DNA of 64,000 nt from Whitmania pigra (lineage: Eukaryota; Annelida; Clitellata; Hirudinida; Haemopidae), in the NCBI GenBank assembly GCA_021613335.1, contig JAJTWR010000266.1:5885501-5949500 (forward strand), given 5' to 3'. This document shows, piece by piece, positions 10,336-20,732 of this stretch. The notes under the pieces were generated by a model, which did no database searches, was not told the DNA's origin, and saw nothing but the letters and a program-made list of their open reading frames with translations. The translations under genes were made by a program, and so were the position numbers. The number at the start of each line of letters is the position of its first letter. Positions within the stretch are counted from its first letter, which is position 1.

Positions 10336-10654
10336 CAAATGTCAATAAAATAATATTGAAAAAATAGAAATAAAATCATTAAAAAATATAAATTTTTAAA
10401 ATTTAAAAATTATTTCGTTTTTATTCAACAAAAGCAATTGCCCTCCCCCCTTCAGCATTAGTATGCTTTTGAAGCGCTCCACCATTTGCGGGCATTTTTT
10501 ATGGATGACCCCTTTTGTCCTAAGGTTGACTCAGACCAAGGGTTAATTTTTTAATGCCTATATTCCATGCTGGGAATTAAATCCATATCCTTGTTTTTTT
10601 GTTCAGATCGATTCTGTTGAGTTTATTGTAATCGAGACAATAGGAGATCGAGAG

Positions 10655-10873
10655 GGCACCCCGTCATAATAGCCCCGCGACAAAATAGCCCCGTCAAAAC
10701 AGCACCATCAAAACATAAAAATCATATCATTTAATCAAGTTTGAAATCAGTTATCGGTTAATGTTTTCAACTCATACAAATATTTTTTTTTATAAAGATA
10801 CATTGACGGGGATGTTTTGACGGGGATGTTTTGACGGGGCTATTTTGTCGCTGGGCTATTTTGACCGGTCACC
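10655..10873. mobile_element. 219-bp MITE with 9-bp target duplication
   Basis: Starts GGCACCCCGTCATAATAGCC and ends (complement) GGTGACCGGTCAAAATAGCC. The arms are built from the same CCCCGTCAAAA/GCGACAAAATAG units as the minisatellite at 366-637. The 9-mer GATCGAGAG flanks it at 646-654 and 874-882 (offset 10000). A 9-bp duplication is the hallmark of Mutator-type transposition; assignment to that superfamily is inference. The core is about 80 bp of AT-rich sequence with no coding capacity. Confidence 0.85.
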
Positions 10874-10882
10874 GATCGAGAG

Positions 10883-11937
10883 TATAGTGTGTTTAAAAGT
10901 GAACAATATTGAAATGAATATATTAGCATAAAATTGCGTTCAAATCCTTTTAAAACTACATTCTAAAGTACAAGTACTACATTTAAATATCACCGATGAC
11001 TTGGAGACAAACATGTCTGAAGTTGAAATTCTAACTACATATATTTAGCAAGATATTAATAAAAATGTGTTTAAAACAAACCTTCATTTTCGTTTAAGAA
11101 TCATTTTATAAATTTATAGGTAATTACAATCTAGCTAATATTATAATCACAGAAAAAAACTTTTGAGCTTCATATTTAGAAAGATCCGCAACGCTGCATA
11201 AAAGTACCTTTTATCTCGACTTCAACCAGTTTTAGAAAGCCCATTCTGTTACACATGTTAGAATATGAAGTTTTCTTTCATATTCTGTAGTTTGAACTTC
11301 CAATTTAAATTTGTTTGAAAGATATTCACGATAAAGTAGTCAATAGCGAAACTTGCACGACGTGATATTTCAAATCTATTAGTGAGCGATACAAATCTTG
11401 GAGACATTTTCATAATCTGGTTTATAATAAAAATAATAATATTTTTCAAGTAGCATGGAATAATAGATTCTCATAAAACAATAATTTTATTTACACATTT
11501 AAATTGGCAAAATAACGGGTTTATTATTGGCTATGTTGTAGCTACATTGCCAAGTTTTTAAAATGTTATTCTAAACATTTTTTTTTAACGTAAAAGACTT
11601 TTAAAACAAGAAAGGTTTCCCGTTATAGCAAACCCACTTTTTCCAGGATTTCATTGAAATGGGTTTATTCGTTCTGCATGCATAATTAATGAGGAGTCTT
11701 AGCCTAAACTCAAAATTTTTAGTTGATTCAATTTATTATTATTAATTACAAATCAAAAAATTAATAAAATGATGTAAATAATAATAATAATTATTCAGGG
11801 AAATTGGTAAATATAAATCAGTATTGAACAACAACTTAATCATTAAAGATTGATTCTGATTTGATCAAAGCAATTAAATAAATAGTTGAATGTGAGATAA
11901 ACTCAGAAAAAGATTCCAACTTGTGGAATATGATACT
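10883..11937. other. No gene seen
   Basis: AT-rich intergenic DNA with only short chance frames and no recognisable repeat. Confidence 0.4.
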
Positions 11938-12003
11938 TTTATTATTATTATTATTATTAATTATTATTATTATTATTATTATTATATTATTATTATTATT
12001 ATT
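11938..12003. repeat. (TTA)n microsatellite
   Basis: About 65 bp of TTA/ATT triplets with two single-base slips. Confidence 0.9.
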
Positions 12004-12148
12004 ACTAATGGAGTTCGCAACATGACGTTTTTTTCAACTTTTTTTATGGGGCAAAACCCTCGCACAACTTGAGATGGCGTTTTATTTCGTCTAAAGTCTA
12101 AACGGCCTAAATTGACAGCAAAAAACGTCGCTTGCAATTAATTAAATT

Positions 12149-12380
12149 TTTCGACTAAAGTCTCATTTTCAAGAGATTTAATCTTTCTTTCTAGCATTTC
12201 AAACACCTTTGCCATCAGACACTTATTTTTCAGGTTCTTAACGAACTAATTTTACGTACTACCTCGGAAAACAGACTCATTTCAAATGCATAAAACCGTA
12301 ACTTAGACTTAACTAAATGTTTTGACAAAGGTCTCATTTTAAAGATATTTAATCTCATTGTTTTAAATTTCCAAGGCTTT
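12149..12380. repeat. Weak direct repeat
   Basis: The motif CTCATTTTMAAGAKATTTAATCT preceded by TTTGACAAAGT-like sequence occurs near 12160-12185 and again near 12330-12355. Diverged and of unknown origin. Confidence 0.3.
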
Positions 12381-12673
12381 TAATCAAATAAACTCATGGG
12401 TCCCAAAAATTCAGGAAGGTGTTTTATTTCTTCAATAAATAAAAAAAAAACATATTTCAACAAAAGATTAAAAATACTTGTCCCAGGGGAATACTATCGT
12501 GCATACGAATGTTCAAAATTGATGAACGAACTGTTTCCTTCTGCTTCATAATCGTGATCAGTTGAGGGTTTTGTTGATATTATTTCTACATTGTCCCCAG
12601 AGTTTCCAATATTCTGTCCTGTTCTGCCTTTGTGGGTTTTAGTATTGATCTCCTTAAATCTCGTTTGTGCTTT

Positions 12674-14209
12674 TTAGTAGATCTGAAAAATCTTTGAGGT
12701 GTAATTTTTGTTATGAGGTTCATTACTCGTTTTTATTTTATCACAGGTGACCTGTAGTATCTTCAACACTGCATCCAACTTCGCCATGTGATCAACAGTC
12801 TTGGCCTTAGAAAGATCACTGTCAATTGACTGCAGCACTGATGCAAGCAACACATGGAAGCGGGATTTCAGTTCATCTAGACTGGGTTGACGATCCTTGG
12901 CTATTAAGTTGTTGACAATAGCCCTAGTTTCCTCTTCATTTAAATCATTGATTTCCAATGTGTTGGCATTAATTACTTCAGCATTGCCTGCCATCGAGTT
13001 TAATGAGTCCTGCTGTATTTCTTTACAACAAGTGGGATCCAGACTCAAACTCTCTTTATGTCTTTTTCGTATTTCATGATGATATCTAGTGAGCTTGCCT
13101 TTGTTCATTTTTTTAAACCTGTCCATTAGCTTTGCATTTAAATATTTCAATAGCGCTTGGATACTTCTATCCAATCTTTTCACTTTTCTTCTCTAAACAT
13201 TTAAATACAATGTTTGAGTTATTTGCTCATCCATTTTTAATTAAAAAAGGAAACTTTCATATAAACTTAACACATAAACATAAAATATATTACAAAGAAA
13301 GTTATACCTGCAAATGAACATGCTTCAAGAATCTATGCATGGCCTCCAAAAGCATATTGTGGTGAACTCGGAGTCCAAGCCTGTAAACCAAGCCCACATT
13401 CCTTTCTAAAATATTTTATAAAGTCTGCCATGGGTTCATCTTTTTCGGCATCCATAAGGAATTCATTTAATTTTGTTTTAAAATCCTCAATTTCTGGTAT
13501 TTCCATCAAGGTGTGCAAAATTTTATTACAGTTTGATGAAGCTTTGGGTTCGTAATTTTGGTTAAGTTTCTTCTCCACGATCGATCAAAATACCATATAC
13601 AAAGTAATCGGTGAGCAGGAGAACCAATGACCACTGACCATGCATTCAAATGTACATCAGCATCATCTGACATAAAAATGGCTTGGTTTACAGGCCCTCC
13701 AATTGCATCTTTATGATTTCAAAAAAGACCTTCATTGTTATAAAGTCGACTTTGTTGCTGAAACAAAATGCAACTGGAAAGCCTTCCCCATCAATGCACA
13801 TGATTGTAGTTAGTTGGAAGTCATATGCATTTAGACCATGGGTTGAATCAACACATATTGTTTTCATGGATCCACAGAATTTTCTTGATCCAATCAGTTG
13901 GGCATCATCAGACCATCACGAAGTCTTCTCTTGCTAGTCCATTTGAGCATTTCTCTCCTTGAAATTCGACATATCGGACAAGGTTTGATTTTGCATCTCT
14001 TATTAATTCAACCCAAGCAGCCACACTCTGTGCAACACATATTTGTTAGATATTCCAAATTCGATGCAAATTTTTCTTAGATCAAATCTGTTAACTGCTT
14101 TCATACTGTCGGAACATGTGGGATCTCCTCTTATTAACTCCAACACATCATCAAATGGTACACCAATGGACAACTTTGCCGCAATTTGAAGCCTTTCTTC
14201 TCTTCTCAA
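12674..14209 (-). pseudogene. MULE-type (Mutator superfamily) transposase, decayed
   Basis: Minus-strand blocks in transposase order. 14209-14003 is the N-terminal helical region (LSIGVPFDDVLELIRGD). Near 13858-13837 is CVDSTHGLNAYDFQLTT with the first catalytic Asp. Near 13675-13660 is MSDDA with the second Asp. Near 13600 is CIWYFDRSWRRNL, where related enzymes usually have C-x-W-H; His appears replaced by Tyr. 13578-13333 holds IKYFRKECGLGLQAW, then in another frame NMLLEAMHRFLKHVHLQ with the catalytic Glu. 13183-12674 is the C-terminal region (LDRSIQALLKYLNAKLMDRF). A likely intron lies between about 13308 and 13198. Stops and frame changes make it non-functional. No terminal repeats were found. 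Confidence 0.75.
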
Positions 14210-14483
14210 AAATATATGAGCAAGCTCATGTTTGTGCCCTCGATGTTCTTTAAAATAATAAGTTACTTGCCCTGAAATGTCAACATAAATTAATCATTAC
14301 ATTTGCAATACAAACAAAGTAATAAACCCTATTTGCATGCACTGAAAATCTTTAAGCTAATTGCAGCAGGGCAAACATTTACAATCTTGCAAGAACCCTG
14401 GATTTTAATGTAACGTTTCCTGCTACGTAGTACTCTTCTGGTGCCACTTCTGTTGCAATAGTATCTTGTTATGAGATCTTTGT

Positions 14484-14991
14484 GGTAAAACCGTTCGAGA
14501 CGGACGCACACATTTTAATGAGATGCTCCACTTTAATAAAGCTCCACCTCGAAACAAATTAAGCTCCGCCTAAAATGAGTAAAAGTAAATCTTTGATTCG
14601 TAATATTTTAGGTATATCTCTTTTAAGGGGAAATCGGTCCGCATTTTTAGGCTCCGAATGGAATCCGCTCAAAGGTTAGGGTTAGGGTTTAAGGTCGGGT
14701 TAGGGTTAGGATTAAGGGTCAGGGTAGGGTTAATGTTAGGATTAGGGGTTAGAGTATGGTTAGGGTTAGGCAAAGCGTAAACTTTAAACACTCGATCGTT
14801 AATGTCAGACGTTAAATATTTTCAAAATTATAATAAAACTTTAGAGACTTTTATGTAAATGACTTAATATATATTGCGGTTAAAAGATTCACTTTTACTC
14901 ATCTTAGGCGGAGCTTAATTCGTTTTGGGTGGAGCTTTATTTTTCCTATCATCTCATTAAAATATGTGCGTCCTTCTCGAACGGTTTTACC
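14484..14991. mobile_element. MITE copy B with telomere-like core
   Basis: Terminal inverted repeats of ~110 bp: the left arm starts GGTAAAACCGTTCGAGACGG and the inverted right arm GGTAAAACCGTTCGAGAAGG. Both continue through CACATTTTAATGAGATG-like, AAGCTCCACC and AATTAAGCTCCGCC to GAGTAAAAGT. The core (about 14670-14770) is a degenerate array of TTAGGG-like units. It is non-coding. The arms could fold into a long hairpin. A second, shorter copy is at 6674-7321. Confidence 0.85.
14670..14772. repeat. Interstitial TTAGGG-like array
   Basis: Around 100 bp dominated by GGTTAGGGTTAGGG with variants (TTAAGG, TCGGG, TAATG). TTAGGG is the ancestral animal telomere repeat. Here it lies inside a transposable element, not at a chromosome end. 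Confidence 0.8.
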
Positions 14992-15002
14992 GGCGTTTCA
15001 TG

Positions 15003-15109
15003 CTGATTGGCTGACAGTTTGTTTACAAATTAATATTTAAATTTCTGACAGTTGATTGGATTGCATGCTTTTTCGATTAGGCTCCTTGTGCTTGGGAGAC
15101 ATCTAGACA
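15003..15109. repeat. Dispersed repeat, inverted partner of 7493-7598
   Basis: Contains GCTGATTGGCTGACAGTTTG and GTTGATTGGATTGCATGC, the reverse complement of the segment near 7.5 kb. It directly abuts MITE copy B. Confidence 0.6.
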
Positions 15110-15869
15110 AGCGATCATTTTTATTCATATAGATTTTCTATTTTGAATTTTTAATTATTAGTGCATATATTACATAAATTTAACATTACTTTAATAAATT
15201 TTAATTCATAATTTTTATAATAAAGCAAAAACTAATAAAATGCTCAGCTTCTTAAAAAGTTCAACTATGTATCTTTGTGTATTGTTTTCAATTAACGCTA
15301 GCGGCGCTCGTTTATGTCTATTCGGATTGATTGCATTTTACCTATAAAGGTAAGAAATGTCATAAAAAGTGTATAATTACTAAATGTTGATAGAAATGGA
15401 TTCTAACCGCGATGGGCGATGTAATTGCTGTGAAAACAATGTTATGCATTGCATTCTAATCTAATCTATTTTTGTACGAAGTAACACGAATCTAGTTTTC
15501 GGGAATATATGCGATTTTGATTGATAAACATGGTTAATCTAGTTATTCATCATTAAATTATTCAATAATATGGTTTAAATGAAATTGTAACTACAAATCG
15601 AATTTTATTATTCTCTTCATGGCACATTGTATTTTACGTAGTCTAGTGAGATAAGCCAGATTCATTAAGTTGTGCTTTTTTCATCCATAGTTTTTATTAC
15701 TCACATTAATTTTTTAAATTTTGAGTTTATGTATAACATAATTAATATTTTGGGTTGTAAGTAGGTATTTTCTTAATATCTTTTCCTTTAATTCTATCTA
15801 TTAATAATGTGCTTTAAAGTTTACTTGCATGATTGATTTTGAAGGACTTTTGACAATCTCAGCTTAAGC
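15110..15869 (+). other. Probable TBP upstream region and 5' UTR
   Basis: No coding frame. CTATAAAG|GTAAGA near 15349 is a good splice donor and CAATCTCAG|CTTAAGC at 15862 a good acceptor just 7 nt before the TBP ATG. A non-coding first exon ending at 15349 and an intron to 15862 are therefore likely. The transcription start is not visible. The exon structure is inferred only from splice signals. Confidence 0.4.
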
Positions 15870-18634
15870 ATGAATTCTTCTCCAAACTACACCTTTATTG
15901 GATTCCAGGTGAGTCTTTTCAAAATAGTGAACCTTTTGATGACAAGAATTATTTACTTATTTGTTGCAAGTGTGCTTTTTTATCTAAATTGTTTAAATTG
16001 AAATGATATCACATTCCAAAGAATCTGAGCTCCATATTATAGCTAGAATTTTGTTTGTAGAATATTCACTTTTGTTATATACAATTAATTAATTGCTTAA
16101 AAACGAAATTTAATTCCTGCATAACAAACCACCACCTCCAGAATAAGTCGGTTTGCTGCATTTGCTAGCCTTAACTTATCCTGAATGACATTCTTTAAAA
16201 ATGCTCCCTTTTCAGCCAACCACTCCAGTTACTCAATCCTCTGTGTTTTCACCACTTAATAACTTTGCTGTACCACCCACTCCAGCACCTCCTGGTTCAG
16301 ATCTGGGTCAGCCATCAGTGGGCATGTTTTCAGCTCCTCCTGCTCATACAGGTTCTGTTTCTCATCCACCTTCAGCTTTTAATGCAACCAATGTAAATAC
16401 TCCACCTGTGGCTACACCAGTTGTGAATTCTGTGGTTACTTCAATAAACCCACCCACTCCAGCTTCAGCTGAGAGCTCTGGAATTATACCACAATTACAG
16501 TAAGTGAATATTTTTTACCTATAACCAATGTTGGATCCTGCTCTTGAGTTCCAACATGTGTGGCCAAAGGAGAAGCTGTTCAGTCATGTTTGCAATCTAG
16601 CTTGCATCATACCATGATCCTTGGGGTCATGATTAAAATTACTTGCTTGTTGGTTATTTTTAATCAAAAATAAGGTTCTAATTTTGAAATTTGTTTTTTT
16701 TTTGCCAAATACCACTATTCTAGAGCATCTTTGCATTCAAATAAGTTAGTAGTTACAACTAAGAGACTTAGGTACCTATCTTACAGTATCAGTTTGTTTT
16801 TAAAGAGCAAACACATTTTTATTTTGATAGAAACATAGTCTGCACTGTGAATCTTGGATGCAGACTTGACCTTAAGAAGATTGCCATGCATGCAAGAAAT
16901 GCAGAATATAATCCAAAAAGATTTGCTGCAGTAATAATGAGAATTAGGGAGCCAAGGACAACTGCACTCATATTTAGTTCAGGAAAAATGGTGTGCACAG
17001 GTGCTAAGAGGTATGAAGAATTACATTGTTTATACTGATTTGCTTGATTTGATATGATTTGTTATGAGCATTCATTTGTCATCATGATGGCATCCTGAAG
17101 AGATAAGTGTCCAAGTCTCCTATTAATGCATTGGAATGTAGTAGAGGCTAACTGAAAGTGATTTTTTTTATTTTGACCAAAACCATAAGTAGGCTGATAA
17201 ACAAAAATTGCTTTTGGCTAAAACTGGAGCAGAAAATTGAACCCTACTTTCAACCAAAACCAAAAATTAATTTTTCTATTTTGGCCTAAATGACATTGAA
17301 AATGACAAAATGGCAACCTTTGGCACCGATGCTGAAATTCAGTTTTTCTCTAGAGTATAGTAATGTAGTTTGCAACATTTAAGATATTGCAGGGCTGTTT
17401 CAGAGATTCAACTTTAGCTTTGATGTCTTCTAACTCAAAAATCAATCAACTGAAGGATAACTTTATGAATAATCTGACTTATAAAAACAGTTCTTACTTG
17501 AGTTAATTAAAATCATTCAAATCTTTGCAGTGAAGAATTTGCAAGATTAGCTGCGAGGAAATATGCGAGGATTGTGCAAAAATTGGGATTTCAGGTTTAT
17601 AAGCTCACATAACATTGCATTTACATTCTTACTAGTTTTTGCAAGTTTGATTTCCATCCTGTCAGGCAAAATTTTTGGATTTCAAAATTCAAAACATGGT
17701 TGGTAGCTGTGATGTTAAGTTCCCGATTCGTCTAGAAGGACTAGTTCTAATGCATTCCCAGTTTTCCAGGTTTGATTTTTTTTCAAATTTACAAACATTT
17801 TTCTAAATGCTACAATAAAGTGTTTAAATTTGCTTTCTTACTATTATTTTACCCTAATGGTCATCCATAAATGATATCTGCAAAATTTGCCATTTTTACC
17901 CCTGCCCTCAAATGTCTGCTTTTGGTATAACCACTCCCCATACTTTACAGACATCCACACTTATGCAAACAAAAACATCTTATGAATTTGATTGAATAAG
18001 CAGTTTTGTTGTTTCAAGTAAAAATCTGATTGTAGCCAGTATGTAAAAATCTGTCATTGGTGATTGATTTAGTCACCTCGTTCTCTCCATCATACATGAT
18101 GTGATGAAAATGTTTGCCTCATTTGAATTGAAGCCTGTCTTTCCAAATTTTTGGTTAATGTAAATAATGTGTTGAAATAATAGAGAAAAAAATCATTAAA
18201 AAATAAACCTGTAAAGTCTCTAATAGCTCAATATTTTTTAAAGTGAGGAGTCTGAAAAACCAACTATTCCCTGTTTGTGTTAGTCCACTTTCAAGAACCC
18301 CTTCCCCTCTGCTTGCTGGCATCTTTTATGGATGAATCCTTATATGATCATGTATTTATTATGAGGAAATTTATGGTATCTTTCAGTTATGAACCTGAGC
18401 TCTTCCCCGGACTTATTTATAGGATGGTAAAGCCTCGCATAGTCTTGCTAATATTTGTTTCAGGAAAGGTTGTCCTAACAGGTTAATTTCACATCAACTT
18501 TGAACTACATTATTTTAGCATTATTGCACCATTAAATTTAGATTTTATATAAAATAGGTGCCAAGGAACGAAGTGAAATAAATGAAGCATTTGAGAACAT
18601 ATATCCCATACTGAAAGGCTTTAAAAAACAGTGA
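15870..18634 (+). CDS. TBP: TATA-binding protein
   Basis: Seven coding exons: 15870-15908, 16216-16499, 16831-17010, 17531-17594, 17666-17769, 18387-18481, 18558-18634. All have GT/AG introns and matching phases, and together make 281 codons including TGA. Exon 1 encodes only 13 residues ([13 protein letters not shown]). Exon 2 is a Pro/Thr/Ser-rich linker ending SSGIIPQ, with no polyglutamine tract. Exons 3-7 are the ~180-residue saddle of two direct repeats: [53 protein letters not shown], then [51 protein letters not shown]. It binds the TATA minor groove and nucleates TFIID, SL1/TIF-IB and TFIIIB complexes. Near-identity to animal TBP favours TBP itself over TRF/TBPL paralogues. Exon 1 is the least certain part. 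Confidence 0.96.
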
Positions 18635-19433
18635 AACATGACATTTGTAGGCCTGTGTTATGAGAAAATATATTGTTTGTCCCCAAAAAACCTATAATTT
18701 CTCTATTGTATTTATTTTGTCTTTTAGATAGACTAAGTAGGCCTTGAAGAGGGATGAATAGGAATCGACCTGGTTTTTGCAATGCTAGCAAGCAAATTCA
18801 GTGATGAATGCAGTTATTTGACTGTAATTCCATCATTTCTAGATCCGTTTAAACATATAAAATTAAAATGTTTGCTATACTTGGTTACCAGCCTTAATTA
18901 AAAATTCTCAAGAGAAATTCATACTTTTTGGGTCACTTGACTTTAGGACAGAAAGAAAAAGGTCACCTTAAAGTTTAATGAGGGTTTACCATTCTTGGAA
19001 AAAACTGAAACGACATTCCTGTATCTGAGAAAGCAGAGAGAGAAAAAGTATAAGAATGAAACGTGTAGGTGTCTCGATTTTCCTTTCCTTCTGGAAGGTG
19101 TGTCCTAACGAGCCATTAGGCGTGGCAAACCTATTGTGGGCGGGCTTATGGATGGCCTACCTGCCAGCCCAAGTGATGGGGAAAGCAGTTCTAAATAGCA
19201 TTCATGGTGAGGCAATGTATGAGTATTTTAAGAGCAGATTATGCAACGGTTGTTAATCAAACAAAACAAACAGAGCTTTTATAAGTAATAGCTGACAATT
19301 TTATTCCATTTAGTGAATGATTTTATATTCACTAAGTGTCAATTTCTTTCACATGATTTACGGCTTTCCCCGGCTAAAATTTGCCTGGGTCGCCTAAAAA
19401 AGCTGGAGCCGAGGTCTCCGGTCGATTCCTAGG
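18635..19433. other. TBP downstream region, no further gene seen
   Basis: Probable 3' UTR directly after the stop, then spacer. I see no clear AATAAA close to the stop. A 66-codon frame at 19056-19256 resembles nothing known. Confidence 0.4.
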
Positions 19434-19622
19434 GTGTTGGACACTGAACTTCGTCTTACTTGCAAATCACACACAAGCTCCAGGCGTGCAAGACTGGAGT
19501 GCAGACAATGAACTTCACCCCACAACTCCTCCAGGCCACAAGTGCAGGACAGCGACAGTGACTCAGCGCATAGCAGTGGACGCCTTTGTTTGAAGTCCTA
19601 GCGAAAGTCTATTTAAGCAACT
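19434..19622 (-). mobile_element. LTR fragment related to the gypsy element
   Basis: GTTGGACACTGAACTTCGTC through GACTCAGCGCATAGCAGT to AAAGTCTATTTAAG follows the sense order of the gypsy LTR at 23868-24300, but here on the plus strand of the window and with many substitutions. Only the first half of the LTR is kept. An old truncated or solo LTR. The strand field marks opposite orientation to the LTR as written at 23.9 kb. Confidence 0.65.
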
Positions 19623-19780
19623 ATTATCTCTGGTCCCGCCGCTGTTTTTTGCTACTTCGCTATTTTCCTTGAATCTGGGGGATATAGTAAAGTGAATTAT
19701 TAACACGATTAAGAGATAAAAAAAATATTTAAAATAAAATAAATTTGTTAAATCGTTCAAAAGATAACGAACCAGAGTTC

Positions 19781-19945
19781 CAGGAGTCTCACACTTTGAG
19801 CATATCCATTCGTATGCATGCTCTTCATCGTTTTCAATAGCTGCAAATACGTCATCATCGACTTTTTGACAGTGCTTGTGAAGCAACTGTCACATATTAT
19901 CATCGCTTCTCCTTCGTCTTCAGTTTTATTAATATAATTCAACCT
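19781..19945 (-). pseudogene. PHD-finger fragment, frameshifted
   Basis: The minus strand first reads TEDEGEAMIICDSC, then in another frame LHKHCQKV followed by EHAYEWICSKCE. Together these give C-x2-C, H-x2-C and C-x2-C zinc ligands of a PHD finger, with a small deletion just after the first CDSC. A second, better PHD finger lies 1 kb away at the end of the Ulp1-like gene, so this may be a relic of a related element. Not functional as it stands. Confidence 0.55.
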
Positions 19946-20120
19946 ACTTGTCTTCCGCCAGCAGACACTTATATAATGGTAAAAGCCTAGTCTCTAACGT
20001 GGCTGAAGTTAGCAGACACTCACATTTATTTCTTAATGCGAAGATTCAAATTATAATATTTGGAAACTACGTTACAAATGCTTTTTAAAAATGTTTATAT
20101 CTCAATCAACAGAAGACAAA
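19925..20120 (-). repeat. Left member of an inverted repeat pair
   Basis: About 190 bp matching 28270-28450 in inverse orientation. Shared blocks include GTGTCTGCTAACTTCAGC, GACTAGG and AAGTGTCTGCTGGCGGAAGA. The pair encloses the Ulp1/PHD gene and the gypsy insertion, about 8.2 kb. Identity is high but not perfect (~80% by eye). Confidence 0.7.
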
Positions 20121-20732
20121 TATTTATTGTCATTGTTAAATCTCATGAAAATCGCAGTTAATTTAGAGAGCTTGGAGATGACCAGATCATATTGTTCCAC
20201 ATGACTCTTGAGATGGATTTCTGCAAAAATTATTTGTAATTTACGTTATCATACAGTTAATATTATATATATCTGGTTTTAAACGCTTATCTAACCTTCT
20301 CGACGATTGTAAAAGGTCATTGAAAACTCGTGTCCAGAGACACCTAATTAGTGTGAGGAACTTTATCCTGGATAGGAAGTAGAGTTGTTTAATATTATTC
20401 AGTTACTGGTAAAATTAGTTTGACAAGTGTCAAGTTGCAAATAAAGTTGTAGACTAATCATTTTAATTAATCCTTCCAATAGGAAATCTTTAAGAGAATC
20501 ATTGTTTGGGGTCGTTTGCATAACAACTTTTTAAATATGTGAGTAACATAAAATTCAAAGTCTTCAGATGTCAGGTTACTAAGTTGTTTCTAGAAAAAAA
20601 ATCAATTGAATCATTGGGCATTAACAACAACAAAATATTTATTGCAAACTTTTTGGATTGCAGTCAGAGAGATGAGCAAACCTGCATTAGCACTGACAAC
20701 AAAAACATTTATCACAAGAATAGAATTAATCA

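Noticed and set aside
14670..14772. TTAGGG-like array as a true telomere or fusion point
   Set aside because: It is enclosed by the inverted repeats of a MITE and a second copy exists, so transposition explains it better.
19056..19256. 66-codon frame downstream of TBP
   Set aside because: No homology, no splice or context support; probably part of TBP 3' flank.
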